DNA of 64,000 bases from Clostridiales bacterium (GCA_021736985.1 JAIPEW010000002.1:1-64000), one strand, 5' to 3'; shown: positions 8,801 to 17,760, counted from the stretch's first letter. Numbers and translations are program-made. Notes: generated from the letters alone by a model not told the origin.

Positions 8801-9768
8801 AATTTCAGCGTCCGCCAAACTAAGGTCAGTGCTTAAAATGGCTAACCACTGGCGGTGGTGGTTACAGTTTTGCATGAATACACAATTTTTAATGGCAGAC
8901 CGCAGGTTGTTTGGACTTTGACGAAACCTAAAATCTCTGCTTTTTGCTGCTTTGGAATTTTGGCATATAGTTCACTGAGTGTAAGATGCTCGCCGTTTAG
9001 AATATACTTTTGCTTAAGTTCTTTAACCATGCCGATAGTATAAAACCCTTCATCGCTTAAAGACCGAAGTAAAGGGGCATGAGTAAACCAGCTATCCATT
9101 AGTACGTAATTCGCAGAAAATCCTGCTGATAATACGTTTTGCAACATCTGCACAACGGTATCTGGCTTTCTTTGCAAAGCTTCGGCACAGCGTTTATACC
9201 CGTGAGTTCTTTTATCCAGGTTTTCTTGCATTTCACAATGCCTGTTCTCTGCTTTGGCTGAACTGTGTATTGTAAAATCTATAGGAGCAAAACTAAAACC
9301 ATCAGACCAACCGAGGGTTAACATGCTGTAACCACGTATAAAGCGACCAACTGTATGGTCATGAACCCGGGCCAATAGCTCAACTTTTTTGCTGCGCTCT
9401 CGGCGTAGTACAGAATCATCAATTATAAATACTTGAACCCGGTCTGATGAAGTGAGTTTCTCAAAATACTTCACCACGGTCAGGCTTAATCCATGTAAAA
9501 AGCGGCGCCAAGCATATTTCGGGTAATTAAGAAAGCGGTAAATAACGTCTTTGCCAAGCAAATGACTGGCCACATCCACTTTGTAGTATGCGATATAAGT
9601 TGCGGCCTTCAAAAACCAGGGTGAAGATAATCTTGAACACCACTAGGCTCGACAAGCCAAAGGATTTCTTTATTCCCACGGTACAAAGTAGGTTACCTAT
9701 TTGTAAGGTAGAAAAATTTGAGTAAAACGCTGTTCTTGCTTCTCAAGCAGAGGGTTTTGTTGTATCAT

Positions 9769-9942
9769 TGTTTCAAGACACCTTTCTGTTTGGGATGGAT
9801 TTGTGGTGATTTCCATTATTATACCAAACTAGAGAGGTGTCTTTTGTCAATATAGATAATTCTTTGCTAAAAAATCTGCGTATTACAGTGTTTCAACATT
9901 ATTACTAAGGTGAGAAAGTTGAGTATTTAATTAACTATATTT
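9769..9942. other. intergenic, upstream flank of the IS4-like element
   Basis: No gene is seen. The element's outer end probably lies here; paired terminal repeats could not be identified with confidence. Confidence 0.4.
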
Positions 9943-10977
9943 TTATAGTTCTAACCTGGTACCTACATTATTCACTAAAGCGCGATTTAATATTTCTCTA
10001 CCTACAACTACATCGCATACTGCCATTCCTATATTACTGCACACAATCAATTCCTCTTTATTTTCTCTGCCTTTATTTACGCCTGCTAGCATTTCTCCTG
10101 TTTCACAACTTATCTTAGGTAATCCATCTGGAAAATATCCCATATTATTAAATAATTCAAATTCTTCAATACTATCTACTATATACTTATCAGCTCTTTT
10201 CGAAGTTACTGGATCCCAAAATGTATTCAAATCGCAAGGTAAAATAGTTTGCCCTTTTGATACCCATTCATCCTTAACTACAGCATGTGGCTCTTTCAAG
10301 ATAATAGTCGCAGAACTTAAAACTTCACAACTTTTTGTAACCTGTTCTGGATTTTTCCCTTTAATAATTTCAACACCAATTTTAGGTTGAACTTCTCTGA
10401 TTAAATTATCCATAGCTTCTTCTTTAGTATCATAAACATATATTTTTTTAAGTTTTTTCAATGTACGAACTGAATATTTGACATGCTCAATTCCTTGTAT
10501 TCCACATCCAAACATTCCAAATGTTTCTGCATCAGGATGCAAAGCTTCAGCAGCTAACATAGTAACCGCAGGCGTCCTCATTGCTGTTATCCATGTAGAA
10601 TCCATTAATGCTATAGGACAACCTGATGATATATCATTTAATATAAGTAATCCTGTAGTTTGGGGTAAACTAAACTTACTGGGATTAAAAGGATAACATT
10701 CTATCCATTTCGCACCAACTGCTTTTTTGGATGGTATATATGCAGGCATGGCATGGAAAAACACTTCTTCAAATGGATGTACACCAATTTTAGCTGGCAT
10801 TTCATATTCTTTTTTTCCATGTTCAATCAAAGCATCTTTAGTAAGATTAAGTACATCTTCTTCTGTGATCCCCATATCAATCACTTCTTTTTTAGTTAAA
10901 TATACCATTTCTTTTCCAATTTCAAGTTTTTCTAAAATCCAATTCCGATCAGCTATAATATCAGCGTTAATTTTCAT
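9943..10977 (-). CDS. ornithine cyclodeaminase / mu-crystallin family protein
   Basis: This 344-aa NAD(P)-dependent enzyme of the OCD/mu-crystallin family has a Rossmann motif GMFGCGIQGIEH (about residue 154) and the family's substrate-site Lys/Arg region (KWIECYPFNP, TAMRTPAVT). Family members cyclise ornithine to proline, deaminate alanine or reduce imines, so the substrate cannot be read from sequence. RBS AGGAGG precedes the ATG. It lies 66 nt downstream of a sodium-amino acid symporter gene, and the pair look co-transcribed from the sigma-54 promoter. The likely role is catabolism of the imported amino acid. Confidence 0.8.
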   Translation of the reverse strand: MKINADIIADRNWILEKLEIGKEMVYLTKKEVIDMGITEEDVLNLTKDALIEHGKKEYEMPAKIGVHPFEEVFFHAMPAYIPSKKAVGAKWIECYPFNPSKFSLPQTTGLLILNDISSGCPIALMDSTWITAMRTPAVTMLAAEALHPDAETFGMFGCGIQGIEHVKYSVRTLKKLKKIYVYDTKEEAMDNLIREVQPKIGVEIIKGKNPEQVTKSCEVLSSATIILKEPHAVVKDEWVSKGQTILPCDLNTFWDPVTSKRADKYIVDSIEEFELFNNMGYFPDGLPKISCETGEMLAGVNKGRENKEELIVCSNIGMAVCDVVVGREILNRALVNNVGTRLEL

Positions 10978-11043
10978 TATAGATCCTCCTCTTTATATTT
11001 TTTAATAATAATTATCTAATAATTAAATTTGCATCTTTATATT

Positions 11044-12393
11044 TTAAACCAAACCTGTTATGAGAATAATCGTAACCACTACTGGAATTACATAGCATAC
11101 AAGCACTTTCCATGATTTAGAGATTTTAAAATTACTGGCACCCATATTTGTATCTTCCATAAAATTTTCAAATTTCCATACAAACGCAGTGTATAAAGAT
11201 AATAATAATGCACCTGAAGTCAATAAGACATTACCTGAAATATAGTCTACAAGGTCAAATATATTTTTACCAAATATTAATACATGTGCCCATGGCCCCT
11301 GTGATAAAATAGATGGTATCCCTAAAATTAACATTACTCCTATAGTTACCCAAACTGCTTTTTTACGTTTAATATTACATAACTCTGAAGTAGTTGATGC
11401 TAATGCTTCTATAAAGCCTACTCCTGTACTAAAGGAAGCTAATATTAGTAAGAAAAAGAATATTGCCCCAAAGAAATTTCCTCCTGGAAGTTGAGCAAAT
11501 AACTTTGGCATTGTTAAAAAGATCAAACCAGGTCCTGCATCTGGCATCATCTTAAATGCAAATAATGCAGGAAATATTACCAAACCAGCTATAATTGCTA
11601 TTAACATATCAAATAATATAACTAAAATACCATCTTTAGGTATATCTGATTCTTTAGGTTTTAAATAACTACCATACATAAATGCTGCAGCCATACCTAT
11701 CCCTACTGAAAAAAACGCTTGTCCAAGTGCTGCTAAGATTGTGGAACTGTTTATTTTTGAAAAATCAGGAGTAAAATACCATTGTATACCTTCCCAAGCT
11801 CCTGGTAAAGTTATAGATCTTATTGCTAATATAATTAACATGATAAATAATGTTGGCATCATAATTTTACAAGCTTTTTCAACGCCGTCTTTTAGCCCTC
11901 TTGTCACTATTAATCCCAATATTATAGCTGGCGGTATTGTATACATGAACACTTCTATTGGGCTTGACACAAGGGTATCAAATATATTAGATATCTCTGC
12001 TGCTGATGCTCCATTAAATGTACCTAATGCTACTTTAAATAGATACGCAAAGATCCATCCAATAATCATTAGATAATAAGACATGATAAGCAATGCTGCA
12101 ATTGAACCAAACCATCCTATCAATACCCATGGACTACCTTTTTTAGTTGCCTTACGCATACCTGATACAGGATTTAATTGCATTTTTCTTCCCAAACTAA
12201 CTTCTTCGATAAATAAAGGCACACAAATTACTGCACAAATTAAAACATAAGTTAATAAAAATGCTCCACCACCATTCTCTCCAACCATGTAAGGAAATCT
12301 CCAAACGTTACCTAAACCAATGGCAAATCCAGCAGTTGCCATTATAAACCCAAATCTGCTTCCCCAACTTTCTCTTTTTTTACTATCTTCCAT
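11044..12393 (-). CDS. sodium-dependent amino acid transporter (NSS/SNF family)
   Basis: This 449-aa LeuT-fold symporter carries the NSS signature GLGNVWRFPY in the first membrane helix (about residues 25-38) and about 11-12 hydrophobic segments, typical of bacterial members. It should import an amino acid with Na+ across the cytoplasmic membrane. It is the first gene of a two-gene operon with the OCD-family enzyme. RBS GAGGTG precedes the ATG. A -24/-12 promoter lies about 90-105 bp upstream of the start. Confidence 0.9.
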   Translation of the reverse strand: MEDSKKRESWGSRFGFIMATAGFAIGLGNVWRFPYMVGENGGGAFLLTYVLICAVICVPLFIEEVSLGRKMQLNPVSGMRKATKKGSPWVLIGWFGSIAALLIMSYYLMIIGWIFAYLFKVALGTFNGASAAEISNIFDTLVSSPIEVFMYTIPPAIILGLIVTRGLKDGVEKACKIMMPTLFIMLIILAIRSITLPGAWEGIQWYFTPDFSKINSSTILAALGQAFFSVGIGMAAAFMYGSYLKPKESDIPKDGILVILFDMLIAIIAGLVIFPALFAFKMMPDAGPGLIFLTMPKLFAQLPGGNFFGAIFFFLLILASFSTGVGFIEALASTTSELCNIKRKKAVWVTIGVMLILGIPSILSQGPWAHVLIFGKNIFDLVDYISGNVLLTSGALLLSLYTAFVWKFENFMEDTNMGASNFKISKSWKVLVCYVIPVVVTIILITGLV

Positions 12394-12480
12394 TTACAGA
12401 TTCACCTCTTTCATTATTTATTTAATTAATAAAATACGATGCGAATTAACCCTCCTTTGCATTAGTTTCTAATTTTACAG

Positions 12481-12497
12481 TGCAACTTCTATGCCAA
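12481..12497 (-). promoter_or_regulatory. sigma-54 (-24/-12) promoter
   Basis: On the minus strand the sequence reads TTGGCATAGAAGTTGCA. It has the invariant GG and GC dinucleotides separated by exactly 10 nt, and an overall close match to TGGCAC-N5-TTGC. Transcription should start near 12470, giving a leader of about 75 nt before the symporter. Confidence 0.8.
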
Positions 12498-12664
12498 GAA
12501 TTAAAATATCTATATTTATTACACTAAATTTCATTTATCTATGAGTATAAAGTTCAGATATTTCAATATAAAAAACAATTGAAGTTTTATGATAATTTTT
12601 ATTTTTTTTACTAACAATTTATAAATATTTTACTTTTTTGAATTTTACTTTTTTTAACGTCATT

Positions 12665-12688
12665 TGTACATTTTGTACATTTTGGACA
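12665..12688. promoter_or_regulatory. triple TGTACA array, candidate activator binding site
   Basis: TGTACA at 12665 and 12674 and TGGACA at 12683 are spaced exactly 9 bp apart, separated by TTT. The array lies about 170-215 bp upstream of the -24/-12 promoter, a usual distance for enhancer sites of sigma-54 activators. Confidence 0.5.
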
Positions 12689-13032
12689 TAGTGTTACTTC
12701 AAAAGAATAATCCTTTAAGTTTCCGGGAACTAAAAATTTTGATTGAAAGCAGAAGATTTAGTAGCAACAAAAGGGATACAAAGGGAGAAAATACCCACAA
12801 TCACCAAAGAGAATCCTTGATGCATTTTACATATTGAAATTACTGTACCAATAAAATTAAAACTAAAATTAAAGATTTAACAAGATGTATCAGGACTTTA
12901 CCTCAAGAGTTTAGTACTTTTATTCTTCAAGGATAGGTTATTTAATATTGATAAAGGACACGTGTAACGTAAAATAAACTTAACAATTTTCAGCAAATAA
13001 CAATGAACACTATTTACCATAAAGTACCTTTT
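12689..13032. other. intergenic, no gene seen
   Basis: AT-rich sequence between the enhancer-like array and the IS21 remnant. No ORF with a plausible RBS and no clear structure. The left end of the IS21 element probably lies in here. Confidence 0.4.
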
Positions 13033-13068
13033 CCGGTATGATTGAGCCGGAATAATCAATCATACCGG
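13033..13068. repeat. 13-bp inverted repeat in front of istA remnant
   Basis: CCGGTATGATTGA (13033-13045) and its exact inverse (13056-13068) enclose a 10-nt loop and end 10 nt before the probable istA ATG. Such hairpins upstream of transposase genes can block read-through expression. Confidence 0.5.
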
Positions 13069-13077
13069 GAGAGGTAT

Positions 13078-13867
13078 ATGAAACAAATAGAAAGGTGGCA
13101 AATGTACTTAAAAATTCAAGAATTAAAAAGATTGAATTTGAAAATTTTTCAAATCGCAGGGCATGTTGGAGTTAGTAGAAACACCGTCTACAAATATATT
13201 GATATGACACCAGAAGAATTTCAGCAATCCTTGGAGAGGCGAGACTTATCAAGAGTTTTTATACAAATTAATCAAGCATGAGGTTAAAAGGCGTGATGAA
13301 AAGTCTCTGGAAAGGCGACTTAAACAGGCTGCCTTTCCAGAACACAAGACACTTGAAGAGTTTAATGTAAATGAACAAGAGGTTTTGAGCAAAAAACAGC
13401 TCAAACAGCTGAAAGAGCTGCAATGGCTGGAACAGGCATACAATCTAGTACTGCTGGGACCACCTGGCGTTGGCAAAACTCTCATTGCTACCGGCCTTGG
13501 GTTGAAGGCAGTGCATCGTGGCTATGACCTGGTGCAGGTCCTTAAAACTCAGGAAATTACGCGTAGCTCTAAAACAAAACTGAAACGCATTATTGCTTCA
13601 GACCTTGTAATAATTGATGACTTAATGTTTTTAGCCATGGACCGTAATGAAGGCAATCAATTCTTTCAATTAATTAATAAGCTTTATGACTAGTCTTCAG
13701 TGATAATAACTTCTAACAAAGGCCCAGAAGATTGGGGTGAATTGCTTGGTGATCAGGCAATAGCTACTGCCATATTGGATAGGCTCATCCACAGGTGTGA
13801 GGTTATAAACTTTACTGGTGACAGCCATAGAATGACGCACAAGAAAACCACTTCTGGTAATAACTAG
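13078..13867 (+). pseudogene. IS21-family remnant: istA start fused to istB, with internal stop
   Basis: From an ATG at 13078 the first ~55 codons match the IstA N-terminus, including a helix-turn-helix (GHVGVSRNTVYKYI). Around 13240 the reading switches frame to an IstB N-terminus (ETYQEFLYKLIKHEVKRRDE). IstB continues with Walker A GPPGVGKT and Walker B LVIIDDL, then a premature TAG at 13691-13693. In-frame coding (SSVIITSNKGPEDWGELLGD) continues to a stop near 13867. Most of istA, including the DDE domain, is deleted, so the element cannot move on its own. Confidence 0.8.
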
Positions 13868-14119
13868 GTTTTAAAAATTATTTTCTAAGAATTGTTCAAA
13901 GTTACTTGACAGTCACAACACTTTAATAGTACCCTTGCTATCTTGTCCCCACCTCTATTTTTACTTTACTAAATTTAGCAAGTGCTCTACCCCTAATAGC
14001 TTGCTGCGGGACAACCCCTGAACTTTTACGATAGAGCTTTCTAACAATAATTCTGCATAGATTTTGTATTTATCAGAAAAACTATAAGAAGATTCGCCCC
14101 AGGCATAGGAGGTGAAACA

Positions 14120-14332
14120 TTGAAACCGGAGGTAGAAGAAATTATGATAAACCGTGAAGTGGAGAGAAAATTAAACAATGCTGAAAACTACTTGTTTGAA
14201 CTTGGAAAATTAGCCGACGAAATGAAAGGAAAATATGAATTCTCTGCTGAAGTAGCAAATGTTGATAAAATGAGGAAGCTGGCTAATGATGCTAAAACAG
14301 AAATAACAAATGCTAAATCCAAAAATGACTAA
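14120..14332 (+). CDS. small protein of unknown function, 70 aa
   Basis: A charged, soluble, probably helical 70-aa protein starting with TTG behind a strong RBS (AGGAGGTG). A perfect-stem terminator follows directly, so it looks like a real single-gene unit. It has no membrane segment and only a single type of pattern: heptad-like Leu/Ile/Val spacing suggesting a short coiled coil. I do not recognise a family. Confidence 0.6.
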   Translation: MKPEVEEIMINREVERKLNNAENYLFELGKLADEMKGKYEFSAEVANVDKMRKLANDAKTEITNAKSKND

Positions 14333-14363
14333 AAAATACAAGAGGCAGTGCCTCTTGTATTTT
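14333..14363 (+). terminator. intrinsic terminator
   Basis: A 15-bp perfect stem (14333-14347 with 14349-14363) includes AAGAGGCA/TGCCTCTT and ends in TTTT. It directly follows the 70-aa gene. Confidence 0.8.
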
Positions 14364-14399
14364 AATCCCTTTTTAATAAGAAAACTATAGTTTTTGCCA

Positions 14400-14573
14400 G
14401 GCCGGTGGTACTCTCCGCTCCCTACTCCGCACATAAAATTGTCCGAGCTCAATCGGCCTCAGGCACCGGAGATCTCGCTCCCTCCGGTCGCTCAGACATG
14501 TACCGGCGCTTTTCCTCGGCCTCTTTCGCTCTCTGAATGCGCCTCCGTACGTCCGTTCCGAGCACCACTGGCC
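14400..14573 (+). repeat. MITE-like dispersed repeat, copy A
   Basis: A 174-bp GC-richer block begins GGCCGGTGGTAC and ends GCACCACTGGCC (near-perfect 12-bp terminal inverted repeats). It has no coding capacity. A copy of similar length in the opposite orientation is at 23630-23804, and a 35-bp deletion form is at 56692-56726. Confidence 0.75.
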
Positions 14574-14586
14574 TTAACACGGCTGC

Positions 14587-14615
14587 TGAAAGAACTTTCA
14601 TTCTCCGCTGTGAAG
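14587..14615 (+). repeat. dispersed motif TTTCATNCTCCGTTGTGA, divergent copy
   Basis: TGAAAGAACTTTCATTCTCC followed by GCTGTGAAG is a diverged copy of a motif also found at 23871, 25852, 46003, 53547 and 56741. Here and at 56741 it follows the MITE-like block by the same short distance. Confidence 0.55.
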
Positions 14616-15662
14616 TTTAATTATATTATCTAAGTCCCTGGCAGCAGTTTCTACATTTTCCGCACCGGCTATTTCTGTAATCACTGCTATAGAATTTGCC
14701 CCTGCATCCACAGCATCAGCAGCATTGTAAGCTTTAATTCCGCCTATGCCCACTTTAGGTATTTTTATTGTTTTGGAAACTTCCCTCATGAGTTCTAATC
14801 CCACGGGAGACATTACATCACTTTTACTCTCGGTAAAAAAGAGGGGCCCTACTCCTATATAATCCGCACCCTGTTCCTGCGCAGATTTTGCCTGTTCTAT
14901 ACTGTGTGTTGAAATACCGATTAATTTACCGGGCCCTAAAATTTTTTTAGCACTCTCTACAGGCAAGTCATCTTGCCCAAGGTGCACACCATCAGCATCA
15001 ACAGCATAAGCTACATCGACCCTGTCATTTACAATAAAAACTGCATTGTATTTCGCAGTTAGCTCTCTAATCTTTCTGCCAGTAGAAATAAGCTGGCATA
15101 CACTAAAACTTTTTTCTCTTAACTGAATAATTTTAGCGCCTCCCAGCAGCGCCTGGTGCACTACTTCTTCCACCGGCCTTCCAAGTGAGAACTCTTCACC
15201 TGTAATAAAATACAAGCCAGAATTAAAATGTGTTATTTTTTCTTTTGTACCAAGTTTATCAGTACTTGCCTGTAATTTTTTTTCTAAACTATAACTTTGA
15301 AAGCGCAACACCTTGGCTTCAAAACCAAGATCTGCAGACACAAGCTTTCCGTATTCCTCAAGTACCCTGGCAGCTTCTTCTATTCTTTTTAGATTAGCAG
15401 TTACAACTTTTGAATAATCGTCCCGGTGCATTTCCGTAGGTAGTTTAGTATTTTTACCAATATCACAACTGCTGTCCCGGTACGTTATAAGGGTATTATT
15501 TCCACCAGGAATAAACTCCATAATCCGGGAAAGTTGATGGCGCATTTCCTTGGCCTGGCTCATAATATTAGCATCATTCAACAAAAAACGCCCTGCATCC
15601 TCTACCACCCTCAAACCTTCCCGGAGCCTGTTTAAATTTGCATCTATAATCCTGTACGGCAT
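14598..15662 (-). CDS. thiE: ThiD2-ThiE fusion: HMP-P kinase / thiamine phosphate synthase
   Basis: The protein is 354 aa. Residues about 1-135 (RIIDANLNRLREGLRVVEDA) match the ThiD2 domain, reported as an alternative HMP-P kinase. Residues about 145-350 are a ThiE TIM barrel with GLYFITG, IIQLREK, VNDRVDVA and GVHLGQDD, followed by the phosphate-binding region GVGPLF and VGIGGI. It would phosphorylate HMP-P and join HMP-PP to the thiazole phosphate to make thiamine phosphate. It is the last gene of the riboswitch-controlled operon, 25 nt after thiC. The fusion explains why no classical thiD is seen nearby. Confidence 0.9.
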   Translation of the reverse strand: MPYRIIDANLNRLREGLRVVEDAGRFLLNDANIMSQAKEMRHQLSRIMEFIPGGNNTLITYRDSSCDIGKNTKLPTEMHRDDYSKVVTANLKRIEEAARVLEEYGKLVSADLGFEAKVLRFQSYSLEKKLQASTDKLGTKEKITHFNSGLYFITGEEFSLGRPVEEVVHQALLGGAKIIQLREKSFSVCQLISTGRKIRELTAKYNAVFIVNDRVDVAYAVDADGVHLGQDDLPVESAKKILGPGKLIGISTHSIEQAKSAQEQGADYIGVGPLFFTESKSDVMSPVGLELMREVSKTIKIPKVGIGGIKAYNAADAVDAGANSIAVITEIAGAENVETAARDLDNIIKLHSGE

Positions 15663-15687
15663 ATATGCCGCTCCTTTTTACAGTTTT

Positions 15688-16968
15688 TTACTTTAGATAC
15701 TGCTCTATAATTTTTAATGCACAGTACTCGCCGCACATAGTACAAGCTTCATTATCTTCAGGATTACGGTCCTGGCGATACTTATCAAATTTTTCCGGGT
15801 CCAGGGCCAGCTCCTTTTGCTTTTTCCAGTTTAATTCTTTACGTGCAGTGGACATTGATTCATCCCATTTTTTAGCACCAGGAATATTTTGAACTATATC
15901 TGCAGCATGCCCTGCCAGCCTGGATGCCATTACTCCTTCCCGGACGTCTTCAGCCGTAGGAAGGCCTAAATGCTCGGCCGGGGTAACGTAACACAGGAAA
16001 TCCGCTCCTGTCATTGCTGCTACTGCTCCACCTATTGAAGCATTTATATGATCATATCCCGGGCAAACATCTGTCACAAGGGGACCGAGCACATAAAAAG
16101 GTGCTCCTTTACAGATGCTTTTTTGCATCTGTACATTAGCTGCAACTTCGTTCAGGGGTACATGGCCCGGTCCCTCAACCATCACCTGTACACCAGCTCT
16201 GCGAGCCCTTTCCACCAGTTCTCCCAGGACTACCAATTCTGCAATCTGGGATTGATCTGAAGCATCATTTATACATCCCGGACGGAGCCCATCACCCAAA
16301 CTTAACGTAACATCATGCTCAATGCACATTTCCAACAAGCGGTCATAATGCTGGTACAAGGGATTTTCGTGTCCGTGATGTACCATCCATCCTGCTAAAA
16401 ACGCTCCGCCTCTGCTGACTATATCAGTTACGCGTCCTTCTTTTTTTAATATTTCAACTACATTCCTGGTTACTCCGCAGTGCACGGTTAAAAAATCAAC
16501 ACCATCTTCAATATGCTTTTCGATAACTTTAAACAGATCATCACCTGTTAAATCTACTACTGCCCCGTATTTTTCACGTGCTTCAATCATGGCCTGGTAT
16601 ACCGGCACTGTCCCTACCATGACAGGACAATGACTTATTACAGCACGGCGGTTAGCATCAAGATCTCCACCTGTACTTAAATCCATTAAACTGTCTGCAC
16701 CGGCTTTCAACGCGGCATCCAGCTTGACTAATTCATTTTTAGTTTCCGGAAAATCAGTGGAAGTACCTATATTAGCATTTACTTTTGTTTTAAGACCTTT
16801 TCCAAGGGCAATAGGCTTTAAACCGCTATGCCTTATATTACCGGGAATAACAATGGTACCTTCTTCTATGCCGGCCCTAACAAATTCCGGGCTAACATTT
16901 TCTTTTTCTGCTACTTCTTTCATTTGTGCTGTTATTTGCCCTTTACGGGCTGCATCCATTTGGGTCAT
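15688..16968 (-). CDS. thiC: phosphomethylpyrimidine synthase ThiC
   Basis: ThiC, 426 aa, is a radical-SAM enzyme converting aminoimidazole ribotide to HMP-P, the pyrimidine half of thiamine. The C-terminal CTMCGEYC supplies the CxxCxxxxC iron-sulfur ligands. Other typical stretches are STGGDLDANR, HCGVTRN and MVEGPGHVPLNEV. The length fits the short bacterial/archaeal form that lacks the N-terminal extension of E. coli ThiC. It sits 18 nt downstream of thi4 in the same operon. Confidence 0.97.
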   Translation of the reverse strand: MTQMDAARKGQITAQMKEVAEKENVSPEFVRAGIEEGTIVIPGNIRHSGLKPIALGKGLKTKVNANIGTSTDFPETKNELVKLDAALKAGADSLMDLSTGGDLDANRRAVISHCPVMVGTVPVYQAMIEAREKYGAVVDLTGDDLFKVIEKHIEDGVDFLTVHCGVTRNVVEILKKEGRVTDIVSRGGAFLAGWMVHHGHENPLYQHYDRLLEMCIEHDVTLSLGDGLRPGCINDASDQSQIAELVVLGELVERARRAGVQVMVEGPGHVPLNEVAANVQMQKSICKGAPFYVLGPLVTDVCPGYDHINASIGGAVAAMTGADFLCYVTPAEHLGLPTAEDVREGVMASRLAGHAADIVQNIPGAKKWDESMSTARKELNWKKQKELALDPEKFDKYRQDRNPEDNEACTMCGEYCALKIIEQYLK

Positions 16969-16986
16969 TATACTACTCCTTTCTGA

Positions 16987-17760
16987 TTATAACCGTTCCA
17001 ACAGCTCACGGGCTACTTTACTCCCGGACAGAAGCATACCGCCAAATACCGGTCCCATTCTCTGGCCGCCGTAAGTAGCATTGGCTGCCATACCGCTTAC
17101 ATACAACCCTGGATATACCTCTCCGGTGTTAGCAACTACTTGTTCTTCCCCCCGGTCAGCCCACATAGGCTTTTCTCCTTCGGGCATACCATTTTTAGTC
17201 TTTAATACTGCACCCATTTTATTTACCAGTTGATTAACTATTACTGCATCATGTCCGGTAGCATCCAGAACAAACCTGGCATCAACCATAAGAGGATCTA
17301 CATGCAGACCTGCGGTATCTACCGGGGTCCAGTTAAGTACTAGCCCGGCCAGGTAATCGTCTTTTGTCATTACATCTTCAACAGAGACCAGGTTAAATAT
17401 CCTGGCACCAGCCTGCACAGCTTTTAATGAAAGTGCAGCAACGCATTCTACACAGTTTGCCACGTAGTATCCTTGATCATATTCTTTATAGTTTATGTTA
17501 AATTCATCAAATATCTCTTTAGCATCTTCCTGGAAGACTGCCTTATTCATCATCATGCCGCCTCCCCACATGCCGCCGCCTATACTCAGCTTACGTTCAA
17601 AAATAGCAACTTTTTTCCCTTTCCTGGCCAGGTAATAAGCTGCTGCCAACCCGGAAGGCCCGGCTCCAACTATAGCAACATCTGAGTGCAGCGCTTCTAT
17701 CAATTCCTCGTTATAAGTATTAATTATAGCCTTAGATATTTTAGTATCATCCAACAACAT
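16987..17760 (-). CDS. thi4: thiazole synthase Thi4, sulfide-dependent type
   Basis: Thi4, 257 aa, is the NAD-dependent enzyme that makes the adenylated thiazole moiety. It has a dinucleotide-binding motif [29 protein letters not shown], and the C-terminal [19 protein letters not shown]. In yeast a cysteine at the GxxCxDP position donates sulfur suicidally; here the equivalent reads GLHVDPL with histidine, as in Methanocaldococcus Thi4, which uses free sulfide with iron. It replaces the ThiG/ThiH/ThiS/ThiF route, none of which is seen here. First gene of the operon, directly under the TPP riboswitch. Confidence 0.92.
   Translation of the reverse strand: MLLDDTKISKAIINTYNEELIEALHSDVAIVGAGPSGLAAAYYLARKGKKVAIFERKLSIGGGMWGGGMMMNKAVFQEDAKEIFDEFNINYKEYDQGYYVANCVECVAALSLKAVQAGARIFNLVSVEDVMTKDDYLAGLVLNWTPVDTAGLHVDPLMVDARFVLDATGHDAVIVNQLVNKMGAVLKTKNGMPEGEKPMWADRGEEQVVANTGEVYPGLYVSGMAANATYGGQRMGPVFGGMLLSGSKVARELLERL

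Larger units (their letters stand above)
2960..9768 (-). pseudogene. IS4-like DDE transposase, frameshifted and split by a group II intron
   Basis: The 5' exon runs from an ATG at 9768 to about 8801 and the 3' exon from about 3340 to a TGA at 2960-2962. The best open piece (8842-9612) has the DDE-type context FIIDDSVLRR and VLMDSWFTH. Reading resumes in other frames: IFTLVFEGRNLYR upstream of 9612, WLAILSTDLSLADAEI just before the intron, and FFKFAKSHLKLG plus LISHTTIVFSRY after it. At least three frameshifts make the gene dead. Intron insertion follows the codons for AEI, and the 3' exon restarts near VVRYRA, as expected for an uninterrupted IS4-like protein. Confidence 0.75.
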
